Shown: one piece after another, positions 13,101 through 25,153 of the stretch
How the letters are laid out: each line of letters opens with the position of its first letter
How positions within the stretch are numbered: position 1 is the first letter of the stretch
Assembly (NCBI GenBank): GCA_000231825.2
Contig: JH720322.1
Location: 1 to 64,000 of the forward strand
Length of the DNA stretch: 64,000 bases
Reading direction: 5' to 3'
Origin: Tetrahymena elliotti 4EA
Taxonomy: Eukaryota; Ciliophora; Oligohymenophorea; Hymenostomatida; Tetrahymenidae
Made by a program: the position numbers and the translations under genes
Notes under the pieces: model-generated
What the model saw: the letters and a program-made list of their open reading frames with translations, nothing else
Told to the model about the DNA's origin: nothing
The model's database searches: none

Positions 13101-16100
13101 ATTGCTTTAAGAATCAAATAATATTCATCTTCATCTGGATCCATTGTCCTTTTCAAAGTACCTGCTGCTAAAATAATAGATTTAACTGCTCTCATACCAA
13201 AATCGTAATGGCTTTAAGTTGAAAGCTACTCACTAGCAAGTTTTAAGGAATAAGTAATTTTAATAGCTAATTCTCTTGCATATTAAAATCCATAAGAATA
13301 CAATGAAATTTCAGTAATCATTGTATAATTTGGAATCATCATTGCAACAGGTCTAAACAAAGCCTTTAGGTTATCAGGCAATTCACTTCTACCTTAATAT
13401 CCAGGATTCATTGTGATAAAAACTGCACAGCTGTTATCAAGAGGAATATTTTACCCTAACAAAATAAATATAAATAAAATGCTTTTTAACTTTAATAATA
13501 ATGATTTACCTTCAAAGTTAAATGTTGGATTATTGCTGACAATCTTTGTCATGTTTAATTTGAAAATTGCTGTTTATATTGTCAAAATTTGTTGAGCTAT
13601 AACTGAAAGTACTTCTAGTTCTATACGATTAAACTCATCAAAACATGCCCAACTTCCACAACTGCACAACCCTTTAAAAAATTTACCCATAGCTATGTAA
13701 TCTAGTGCATCAGAACAATTAAAAACAACACAATGCTTTGCTATAGCTTTTGCTAGATCTTTGGTCGTCTCAGTTTTTCCTGTTCCTGCTGGTCCTTCAG
13801 GAGCTCCTCCAAGATTTTGTTGGAGAGCAGACATAAGAGTTCTGTAGCATCTATCTGTTAAAGGAGTTATTACAAGTCTACCTTAATTTCCTAAATATTC
13901 CCACCCATAAGCTCTGCTATTGTTAACCATTCTTACTTCTAAACTCTAAGTATTATGATTCTTCATTAATAAATTAAAAAAATCAATTTTAGTTTTTAAA
14001 GATATGAAAAAATTACTTTGACTTTCTTTTCAACTTGATAATATCTTAAATGTTAAAGCCAATCAAATGATTCTGTATTTAGTTTAACGTTTGAAGCATC
14101 TTTAAGGGACTTTATAATATCTTTTTAGTGCACATTAGTTACTATCATGACACCTAACATAATTCTGTGAATATTTTCTATATTTGAATCTCGAACTAAT
14201 GATACAATATCCAGTAAATCTTCTTACAATTAATTAAAATATTTAATCAAAGATTAGGGATTTTCTTCTAGACCAATTATTGCTTCTGTAGCATTTGATG
14301 TCCATATCATTTAATCAGAAACAATAATTATTTGAGAAGGCCATTTAAATAACCAATTATTCTTTTAACCAGGTTGAAGAGTACTGTGTTCCTTAATACA
14401 ATTCTTAAATAGATCCATCATAGTTTCTCTCATATTATTTTCTAACTCAGGAAGCCAGGTTTCTACACCCCTTGCAATTAATTTAGGAGATTCTTAAATA
14501 GCTGCTTATTAAGGGTTGAGTTCTTAATCTTAATTATTTTCTTAATCTCCTTTGAAATATATTTATTTGTTTTATCCTTTTTCTTAAATTGAACTAGGAT
14601 CTATAACTTTTGGCTTCTTGAATTAAAATGGATTAATTATTTCCAAAAATTATACTTATTCTCCTTCTTTAGAAATCATATGAGTTATATTTGATGAAGG
14701 TATTCCTTCTGGAAGTATAATTGATATAAACTTAAGGCGATAAATACCTTCAAAGCATTTAGGTAAATGAGGTTACACTGCTTAAGGATCTCTTGATTAA
14801 GCAAGAATTTATAATAATTCATCATTTGAAAGAAAATAGAATCTGGGATATGCTTCACGTTTTTTATTTAAAAAATCATTTAAGCCTTTGATGACACTTT
14901 CAAGGTTTTCAATCATCATTAAAAAGTTTTCTTTTAATCTACTCTAGGAGCAAGCTTCCATACAGTTAGGTATTTATGTAGTGGTAAGCATGATAGAACG
15001 CCACATTTTATCAACAAACTCATATTTTCCTCCTTCACGAGGCATCTCTTAAATAATTTCTTCACTAAAAAATATTGGCTAAAGGTATTACCACATTTTT
15101 TAAACCTTACACCATGTTTCAATTGTTTCCTGCATTTTGTACAGAATATTTCTCCAATAATTAACTTCATTTTCAAAGAATTTAACAAAAGGAGAGGCAG
15201 CTATGCTATTTGTTTTTGAAATATCTTCATCAAGTCTATCTAAAATAGGCTCAACACCTCTAAGTATAAAAGTACCAGTATCTTTATAAGGGAAGATTTA
15301 AAGTCTAATTGGTTTCCATTCAGATTTCATTTTGTTTAAAATCTTTTCAAATCCTTTTTCTTTTGATGCTATTTCTGAAATTTCTCTAATGTCATCCTAA
15401 ATAAACTAAATATTATTTTCTAAAAGTGTTTTTAGATTAATGTTTAAATCCTCATCGAATTCAACTCTAATTTGTAATTATTTTCTATCAACCTTCTTGT
15501 TATGCTCCCTAAATTAATTATTTATTTTTTGTTAAAAAAATTATTTTTTGTATAAAAAAGAAATACCTTATAAGGTGATTAACTTTGACCCAGTGTCTCT
15601 TCTCTAAGTTGGGATTTCTGAGATCCATGATTAAAGGAAGGTTAGGTTTAAACTCCTCATATTTCTACCTAACTTATTAGCAGAGCATTTTAATATGAGG
15701 AATATTCTTAAATACTCCCTTCTCCATTTTGTAAAGCTCATTCCATGAATCAATAATATCAGAGCAAACATCTTCTCTATTAATAGAAGACAAAGGACCT
15801 TCCATAATATTAGGAATTTTAAAAGAATAATCTTTAGAAAGCTGCCAAACCTGATAATTATTTAAATGAAATTTTATTAGATTAATTCATATTACAAATT
15901 TTTATTACTCTGTTGTATGGGAAATATTCTTTGTGAATATTAGCTATTATCTAAAAGTCAGTTTTAAGCCACTTCAATATGTCTTCTCTTCTATTGATAA
16001 TATCAGCATCCTGCTAAGCTTTATCAATTCTATCTCCTAGTTCTGCAAACTTAAAACTAATTGAGTCGGTTTCTTCTATCTAGGACTCTTTTTGAAGGAG

Positions 16101-19100
16101 CTCCAAAGTGACTAATTAAGTGATTTTAAATAAATTTATTAAAATATTTCTTAGAACTTGTATTATTTTTACCTTTTATTTACTTTATTTGTTCGATTAA
16201 TTCATGCTAGTAAAAAAGTAAATCATCAGAAAAATTTTTTTCCAGGGCCATCATTTTTTACAGGCACTTTTTCTTTTTCTTATTAAGTTTAAGTGGCATT
16301 CCATAAATACTCCAGCACTTTGCAAAGTCTTCGAAAGAAATTTTGAAATACATATATTCAAGAAGATTCATCCTATCCATAACTTGGTCAATCCTTGATT
16401 TGATTTCTGCTAATTCGTTGACCAAAGTTATGTTGCAATATTTTCTTAACTAATCCATTTCTTCTATATTTTCTGGCATATTTTTCAGCTTCAAAATGAT
16501 ATTTTCAATTTCATTTTCCATTTTGCTATTTTCATCATTGATTTTGTTCATTAAAATTTCATACACTACTTTAGAGGCTAATTTAATTCTCTCTTCCACG
16601 TATTTTCTAAAATCTGCACACTCTACTGTGAAATTTCCAAGCATAACTTTATCACCAATTAAAACATTGTCAAACTCATCTTTACTCTTTCTTAGTTTCT
16701 GTAAAAGATGCTCAAAATCCTAAAACAAAATTTTTTTAAATTAGCAATTAAATTTCTCAAAATAAATTACCTTGAAGTTATTTTTTTTTGCAAATTTTTT
16801 TCTTACAGAGTCTCCAGATATGTCAAGCAAGTACTCGAACTCATGAACTTTTTTTTAAAACATTTCCATGATTGTGAAGGTTTCACTTATTGTATTTTCA
16901 AGCATAGATTCTATTTCATCTTTCTCTTCATCTTTCTATTCAAACAGACAGAGAGTTTTTGATGGTCTACTGAAACCTATTTCATTAGTTCTCATACATC
17001 TAATGCCTATCATTTTTTCATACATTTCATCTTCTATATCCTAAATGGCCTTTTTCCATTCTTCTATTGTGGGAGAAAAGGCTACTTTCTTCTCATTTCT
17101 AATATTTAAATATTTTCTTAAAATGCCTTAATTAGAAAAAATAATTCTTTACCTTACAAGCCTGATTTATCCTACAAAATCGTTTTCTGAGGGTTGATAT
17201 AGTCTGACCATATGTAAATAATTAATAATATGTGAATAATCGCAAGTGTTTTCATTAATAAACTTTAAGTTATTTATCTTTTTAAAAAAGCTGTTGTGCT
17301 TTTCGAATAGAGAGGCAAATTATTTTAAGCTATTGAAATATAAGTTTCTATAAATACGCTCATACTATAAAGTATACTAAAATTAAGTTCTTCTCATATC
17401 TTCAATAAATTCTTTTGAATATTCAACATTTCTTAAGGCCTCTTTTTCTTCTTCATTAATTATTGTTCTCAATAGCAGTTCATTTCTCTTCTAAATTTCT
17501 CTAGTCTCACTCTCAACTCTCATGACAAGAGTAAAATTTGTGTCGTAGACTTTATTGTTCAATTCTTTGACTAAATCATTGCACTTTTTTCTTTAAATAA
17601 ATTAGAACTTTGATATATCAATTTCACTTTTAAAGTCTGTATCTATTAAACTCATTTTTTCTAATTAAATCTTGGCTTCATTTATATATCTAAGTTATTC
17701 TAGCTTAAAGTCAATAGAATACATGCAAGTAGTAGTCATTTTAGTATACTTTTTAATATTTATTAATTGAATTAAAAATAAAATAAATACTTTTAAAAAT
17801 TTTAATTTTACTAAATTAAGAAATTTGGTATAGTTGTGATTAGGTGGGTATCCTATATTTAAAGTAGCATAATAAGGATTTTCTTTTACTCTATCAGTAA
17901 TAGGTATAAACATGTAATCAGGCAAAATTCCTTTGAAATATTACTACTTTTCTTCTGAAAAGGGTAGTGTATTATCAAATTTAATTTATCTGTTTGTTCG
18001 AATAAATAATTATTTTATTTCATTTTTAAGTGCTTATAAGCTTCTATTTTTAATATTCTTTTCTTCTATAATATTTTCTAAAGTTTTTTGAGTAGGAATT
18101 TCGATTTGTTTTGGAAACATTTTAAATTTAAAGTTAAACTTCACAAGTGGATCTAGCTAATAAAATTCTATTGGGTCTCTAAATTATGAAAGTTTAAAAG
18201 GGAAATTTGCTGCAAATACAATAATTCTTTCAATAATTTCCTCTTAAAGAGTTGATGTTTCATCTTCCATAGCATCAATCATCAAATTATACTTAATATA
18301 ATACTCACTTATTTCCCTATAAATATTGGCAATCTCTAATTTCTTTTCAAATTATTCAAGGCTTTCACCCTTAAATCTAAGATTTGTTCTAGAAACAAAC
18401 TTTTCTTTTCCATTTTTATCCCACCTTGATTAAAAAATTCATTAGTTTTTTCTTAAAAAAATCATTATAATTAATCATTTATTATTCTGCTTATGCTTAT
18501 TCATTCATTTTGAAAATAGAATAATAAATATTTTTTTATAAAATGGAAAATAATTAAATGAAGACTTACTTAATTACATATCTCTAGGAATCATCATTGT
18601 ATGCTAATACTGTACATGGTTACCATTAAAATTATCCATCATTTAAATACCATTTAGAAAATCCTTTGACAGTGTTTAATTCTTTATCAAAATATTTAAT
18701 CAGGAGCTCATGAGGATTTAAATCTTCTTCATCTAAATTATAATAATCTAAAGGTAAGAAATAGTTTTTATCTTTTTTCTCTTATACAGAAATCTTTTGT
18801 TCTGAGGTAGCAATACCCATAGTAGCATTAATTTTTTTCTCTGCTTCTTCGTCTCCTATGATATAAGGAGATATTTTAGAGTAGTCAACTATTTTACTGG
18901 TCTATTTTTTCTTGAGTTCTTCTTTTTATTTTCTTTCCTCTTCTTTCAATTTTTCTTCAAGTTTATGATTGATAACAATTGTCTAATAACCTTGAATGTG
19001 CTTATTTTTCACTTAGGTCCTTTATATAATCTAATAGCTGTGAGACCTTAAATTTTTTTTAACACTTTCTTTTTTATCATTATATTAAGCTTCTTTCATA

Positions 19101-20584
19101 ACTTTAGTTTTAATTTTTTATAAATAAACATAAATGAATTAAAAGATAAAGTTACTTTAAGACTTGTTTACGTTGTTTAAGTTCTCTTCTTTTAATTGCT
19201 AAACTACAAAATTTGTTGCTGCTGATTTTTCATTTAGCTATTTTTACGAATTCATAAATGACTAAGATGTCTTTTTAAAGGCTGACATTGTGCTATTCAT
19301 TCTATTTGTATTTTCTTAAATTCTTTCGTTTATGTTCATATTATCTTAAACAATTTCTGATATAAGTTTTGTGCTGTTAATTAGCATTTAAGTATCTTGT
19401 TTTGATAATATTATTTTTAAATTTTATGTGAGTTTAGGTTTCTTCATTTACATAGAGGACTATGCCCTAGATTGACTAAAGTCCTCTAAATTACGATTTT
19501 CGAAAGGACTTTCTTCCTAATATTAATTTGATAATATAAATATAATCAAGAAATAATATTCATTACATAAAAATTATTTTGTGTTCCATTATGTGTGGTG
19601 GTTGCATCATTATTGTTTTAAGGGATTTGTAAGCTATATTCATTGTTAAAATTAGAGGTGGTCTGATTGAATTTGTTTAAAGACTATGATCTCCTAGGTC
19701 TTTGTAAAATTTTTTCTCTTTAGCTATCCTAATCTGTATATTAAATAGAGGGAAGAGGAGATTAGTCATCCTATCCTTAAGTATTTTACTATTTATTATT
19801 GCTACTATTTATATAGAAAGTATTTGACATTTTTTATTAATTAGTTTATTCATTTCCTATCTGATTTTATGCATTCAAAGGAGGTTTAAGCTTATTACTT
19901 GAATTATTAAAGAAGGTTGCTGACTATTTGCTTTAGTTATTCTTTTTAAAAAAGGGAATTCAAATATTTATCTCTCTTAAATAATATGTTTACTATAGAA
20001 GAAGTGCTTATAATTCTTGGTCTTGAATTGCTCATAGACCTCAATTAGCTTTGTGAATTCTCATGAATCTTAGTAGCACTCTTTATATTTAATAAGAATT
20101 AGTTGTAAAAATTAATTTTATCAGTCAAAAAGAAATAATTTGAATATATTTACATCAATTATAGTCCCAAATAGCTTTGAATTACTCATACTGTTTTGAG
20201 TTATTTGGGAAGAGATTCGAGGACGGCTAGTAAGTTGAGATGATAAAACAAAGAATTCTCCTGGCTTTTACACAAACTCTACTTATTTTTCTCCCTTTTG
20301 ATATAATATGTTTATATTTCATTCTTATATAAAAACAAATTAGTATTTTATAAGCTTTAAATATTACTCGCATCATCTCATTAATTTTTTTATCATTTAG
20401 CTTTTATGTTTCATATATTTTATATTTTTCTATAGCCATTTCATGTCTAATTATTTTAGCCTGAAAAATAAAGATTAGATTAACAAATAAAAAGATGTTT
20501 AAAAGATACAGATGGGGCTCTATTGTTTAAATTTGAAGGCTTTGTTTGTTTTAAATATGTTTTTATGTTTTATTAGCTGTCCAT
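4123..20584 (-). CDS. Axonemal dynein heavy chain, probably inner-arm single-headed type
   Basis: A 16.5-kb gene with many short GTA...AG introns. Dynein heavy chains are the motor subunits of ciliary dynein arms: N-terminal tail, six AAA modules, and a coiled-coil stalk with the microtubule-binding tip. AAA1 has the P-loop [16 protein letters not shown] near 13750-13795 and the [19 protein letters not shown] block. AAA2 has [14 protein letters not shown] near 12800, AAA3 LGKTGTGKT near 11300, and AAA4 [12 protein letters not shown] near 10110. Coiled-coil stalk sequence spans roughly 8.2-9.3 kb. The C-terminus is typical: [47 protein letters not shown], and the end [16 protein letters not shown]. 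3' introns at 4210-4262 and from 4330 upward restore this ending. The N-terminus resolves into exons 20510-20584 (MDSQQNIKTYLK...), 20368-20460, 20154-20294 and 19994-20080, all in phase 0, then a fifth exon below the 19942-19993 intron. This tail is rich in Ser, Asn and Gln. I did not place every internal intron, so the exact protein length is not given. The AAA1 wording suggests the inner-arm group, but the subtype is inference. Confidence 0.93.
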
Positions 20585-21058
20585 TTATTATATTATGATT
20601 TTTAATATTTTAAAATGTTTTTGTTTTTCTTTCTCCCTTATTACTCCTAAAAATAAAGAATCAAATAATTTTGAATATTTAAGATAATAAATAACAATCA
20701 TGTAAAACAAAAATTATAAGTCAAAAAATAAATTTTGAATTATTTTACATTTCTAATAACATGAGTGGTTATTGGTCATTATTATTAGAGATAATATTCA
20801 CATTTATTACCTCAAAGATATCAATAAAAATTTTTGCAATTCAAACATTTTGTAAAACTTAATATTTTTCTTTAAAGTAAAATTACATTTTTTTGTCTAA
20901 AGCATCAAAATTATCACTTCAGTTTTTCATTTTTTCATTTTAAGTTGGTATGTTTTCTTTTTTAAAATATTTGAAACTTCAAACAAACTTGAGAAATATT
21001 TAATAATTTAAAAATAACTAAATAGTATGCAGTAGATTTAAATATGAATTTCAATTAA
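20585..21058. other. Intergenic, no feature seen
   Basis: Divergent spacer between the dynein start and the tRNA gene. It should contain the dynein promoter, but no motif is recognisable. Confidence 0.5.
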
Positions 21059-21138
21059 GATGAAGTGGCCGAGCGGTCTAAGGCGGTAGATTAAGGCTCT
21101 ATTCCGAAAGGGCGCGAGTTCGAATCTCGCCTTCATCA
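21059..21138 (+). tRNA. tRNA-Leu (AAG)
   Basis: An 80-nt cloverleaf without intron. The acceptor stem pairs GATGAAG with CTTCATC, followed by discriminator A. The D arm begins TGGCCGAGCGG, typical of leucine tRNA. The anticodon stem GTAGA/TCTAT encloses loop TTAAGGC, giving anticodon AAG, which reads CTT/CTC leucine codons. A variable region of about 11 nt (class II) is followed by the T arm GCGAG-TTCGAAT-CTCGC. CCA is not encoded. Confidence 0.95.
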
Positions 21139-21618
21139 GATTTTTTTTAGCGATTTTAAATCATTAGTTAAAATTTAATAAAAAAAATCTGAAGAATTCT
21201 TATGATTGGGTCTCTAGTAATAAAAAGTGGATAGGAAAATAAACATAATTTCTATTTTACTAAACGAATTTGAAATGCTACTAAAAAAGAAATTCTTTTG
21301 TAAAATCTAGAATTAGAACATTTCTAATCATAAACTATTTTACTAATATGCATTAAATTTATTAATTTGTAAATAGATACTTCAACTCAGTCTTTTCTAC
21401 CTATTCTTTGTCCTTTAATTACCTTTAAAACCTCTTTAAATAAAGAATAATTCCAAAACTTTTAGAAGTATAACACATTTATTTTCTTTTTCTTATAAAT
21501 TAATTTACTTTGTAAATTATAAAATCAACAATAATTACATCTAAAAATATTACTCAAATTTCAATACTTTAAAGTAAAAGAATTATTTTAGCAATAAGTA
21601 AAGTAGGTAAATTGACGA
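21139..21618. other. Spacer upstream of the GTPBP gene
   Basis: AT-rich, apart from the T-run terminator. It presumably carries the promoter and 5' UTR of the following gene. No motif recognised. Confidence 0.45.
21141..21148 (+). terminator. Pol III terminator of tRNA-Leu
   Basis: Eight consecutive T residues two bases after the tRNA 3' end. Confidence 0.85.
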
Positions 21619-24582
21619 ATGTCAAATTAACAAGCAAAAAATTATTTCTGTGAAATACCTGAATTATTTTTATAAGATTCAAACAGGCCTGATCAAATGT
21701 AAAAGATTGATTTTAATACAAGCCAATCTAAATAAGATGAATAGCAGAAATTAAAGTCTGAAGCTAGAAAGGTAACAAAAGTAGATAACCACTAAACAAT
21801 CAGCAGTGCTTCAACAAGAAATGGTAAAAAAAGACATGTAGTGAATAAGCCAGTTAACAATATCCAACTCAAACCTCCCTAAATCGTCTTTTTAAATAAT
21901 ACTAAAACTTAATAAATTGAGTAAATGGATATTGATCAACTATGCCAAACAGTCAAAGCGAATTTCTCAGATGATGCTGAGTACTTAGACCCTCTACCAC
22001 CAGAAGATGATAAGCATGGAAATATCGAATACAAATTAAAATTAATTAAAACAGAAGAGCGTCGTTTATAAGAATTAGAATGCTAAATGCTTCGTCGTTT
22101 AGATGAAGGTGTAGACGAATGTTACTACTGGATAGGAGTAGAAGGTAAAATTTTATAATATTATTTAAATAATTTTTTTATTTTGATAAGATATCTAATA
22201 ATCCAAATAATTTACTCTAAGCAATTTAATACTCTAAATCTATTTTATTTGATAATCTATGGAAAGATTATTTGACAATTGTCTTATTTAAAGATTAAAT
22301 TTTATAACTTTTTAAACAGTAAATCAAAATTAAATTATAAAATAGATAATGGAAACACTCTAGGTTTAATAGAAGAGGAATTCTTTTTAAGTTTGAAGGT
22401 TCTCTCTCACGTTGCAAATAAAAATGAATGTTATTTTTAGTTAGATAGAGTTTATAACGGTGAAAGAGGGCTTATAGGATTTGTAAAAATTAAATAAAGG
22501 CCAAGAAGTGTTGTCCGAGCGGATATTCGAATATAGTTAATGGGTCAAACTGGAAGTGGTAAAACTACTTTAATAAAAACTATGTACTACAAAGAATCTG
22601 GATGTTAGATTAACAATGAATAAACAACTTAAATCCAGTAAAGATATTTATGCTTTGATTCTTAAGGAAAACTTTTAAGTAGATTTCCTTTCACAGTATT
22701 AGGGTATTTTAAACATATTAAGAAATATATATTCGAACTTAAAATTTAAAAAAAACAGAATTGAAGGAGAAATAGAGCTTGCAACTAAAATTATCAGTTT
22801 TGTTGATATAGGTACATTTTTTTGTCTATTAAAAATAAAAATATTTTGCTGAAATAATGATTCAGAATTTATTTGATAATAATTCTTAATAAAATATAAT
22901 CATTGAAAATACAAATTCTACTTACCTGATTAAATCCATCTTGAATATTTTTATTTCACAGAAATAAATTTTTATGAAATTTTTATTCAAAATTTTAAGA
23001 AAAAGTACAAATAAATTTATAGAAATAATAATTTTATAAAAATTGCAGTAAATATTTTTAACATTAAATAATAAAATAAATAACTTAGGTGGTAAATAAA
23101 AGGATAGGAAATATTTTGTTTTAAGTTATTGCTCTAGAATTCCCAACTATGGACTGATAGTTATATCAGCTAAAAATGAGTTTAGTGAAAGTGATAAAAC
23201 CTATATTAGGGATGCAGTTTCTATGGGTTTAGTTTTTTTTATAGTCATAACTAATACTGATAATGCATCAAGTTCTTAACTAGGCAGCTTGATATGTGAA
23301 ATAAAAAACTTTATTTATACTACATATTGCTAAAAATATGTTTCAGTTATCTATAACATCTCATAGATTGCGAAAATTTTTACAGAGAGTTTTCTGTAGG
23401 GAAATTTTGTACCAATTTTCTTAGTATCAAGTAAAACACTCAGCAACATAAAGTTATTTTCTAAATTCTTGAGTCAACTTCCTGATAACAGAAGAATTAA
23501 TTAGACAAATAAGTAGGAGCTAACTGAATTAACTATATATAACCCACTCGAAAGGTCAGCAATAAATGTAGATAAAAATAATAATAATGTAATATTTTAA
23601 GGCACTGTTCTATAAGGTGAACTTCATTTGGGACAAAATCTTCTTATTGGTCCTGATGCTAACGTATTACTTTACATATTTAAATAGAATAAAGATTTTT
23701 AATTTTTAATTTTTATTTTAGGGTTTGTTCAAAAAAGTAAAAGTTTAAGAATTAATGGTAGTCAAAACATCTGTAGAAAGAGTTCAAACAAGTTAAATAT
23801 GTTCTGTAAGAGTTAATATGGATTTAAATGATAAGAAAAAGTTTGAAGTTCGAAAAGGATAAGTTTTAGTTGATGCAAGGTTATTGCCAAGAGCTGCATC
23901 AGAGTTTTTAGCTGAACTTACATTATTTGATAGCATAAAAGAAAAAGTGTTAATAAAAACAGGATACTAACCAGTAGTTAATTTCTAAAGTATTAGATAA
24001 ATATGTAAAATTATGGTCACAAAAGAAGATTTAGAAGGAAAAGGGTATCGTCCTTTAGCAAGACGTAAATCATTAGAACGAGAAATGAACCACTACTCAG
24101 ACTAGCATTTAAATTAGTTAGATTTAAATATTTCTATAAAAGCAATCAAATCTTCAACCTAAGGAGACAAGTAAAAAGAAGAGAAGGCTCTTGTATTTTC
24201 TAAAAATTTAAATAAAAAGTTTTTAAGAAGAACAAAGTCAATAGATAAAGTAAGTTTATTTTAATTTATTTCATAAACAATTCAATAAAATATTTTTTTT
24301 AATTTAATTAAGATAAAAGAATTAATTCAAAATGATTAAGTTTTAGATTAAACATCTTAAAAGATAGAAATAGCTTAAGATAATGTGCCTGTTATTGTAA
24401 TTGAACCAAGCAAAAATAAAAAGAATATTAATAATTAATTAAATAAATATTAACCAGAAGTAAAGAACTATCTCCGTATGCGTTTTAATTACAGACCTGA
24501 AAGAATATAAGTTGGGTAAATGTTTTACATAGATGAAAAACTCCTTAAAGCAGTGGGAGTAGTTACAAAAGTATTTTATTGA
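21619..24582 (+). CDS. GTPBP1/GTPBP2-like translational GTPase
   Basis: Six exons give 769 aa in frame. Introns are 22145-22345, 22704-22758, 22812-23088, 23664-23721 and 24250-24312. GTPBP1/2 are eEF1A-related GTPases in the cytoplasm linked to elongation rescue and RNA decay. The conserved start of the family core is clear: PLPPEDDKHGNIEYKLKL, then RLDEGVDECYYWIGVEDNG. The P-loop GQTGSGKTTLIK follows VVRADIRI. Later blocks GELHLGQNLLIGPDANG, VDARLLPRAASEF and RQICKIMV match beta-barrel domains, and the C-terminal MRFNYRPERIQVGQMF and LKAVGVVTKV match the family ending (KAVGTITK). The switch II region reads VDIGGKQKDRK rather than the usual DLAGHEKY. The position of TKxD reads VITNTDNA. Both are unusual for an active GTPase (see findings). 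The first exon adds about 120 residues rich in Gln and Lys. Confidence 0.88.
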
Positions 24583-25153
24583 TTTTGAAAAATCAGTAAA
24601 ATTTTGATAAAAATAATTAATTATTGTTAGATACAAAATGCTATTTTATTATAAATATTGGATATTTTTCTTGTATTTTTTATCATTTTTACACTTTTAA
24701 ATTACTCTAAAAAATTGTATTTTGTTAAAATATGTATGTTGTGAAATTGTTTGCTTTTATTTTTAAATTAAAAGAGGGAAATAATAGCAAAGTGGAAAGT
24801 GGTAGTTATCGTGTTCAAAATCTATTAGATGCTTTTTATAAAAACTGGGAGTTAAGAAAAGATACGTGTTGGAATAAATAAGAAAAGCTTTTTGCTTGTA
24901 ACATGAATTTTTTTTAATTATATTTTTTGATTCTGAATTTGTTAAAATATTTTGTGTGATTAAGATGAAGTGAAAGTGATAAGAAGTGTTTAACTTTATT
25001 ATTCTATAAAAAACAAAGGAAAAAGCATATTAACAATCTATTAATTGTGTAGCAGATAATAATATTAATTTGTAATATACTTATAATAATAATTAGAGTT
25101 ATAAACGAATAGCAAAAAAAAGTAAGGAAATAAAGAAATAAAGGTGATTGAAA
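24583..25153. other. Intergenic, no supported gene
   Basis: Spacer between two plus-strand genes. Around 24775-24890 the base composition is slightly richer in G, but no convincing frame follows. Confidence 0.45.
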
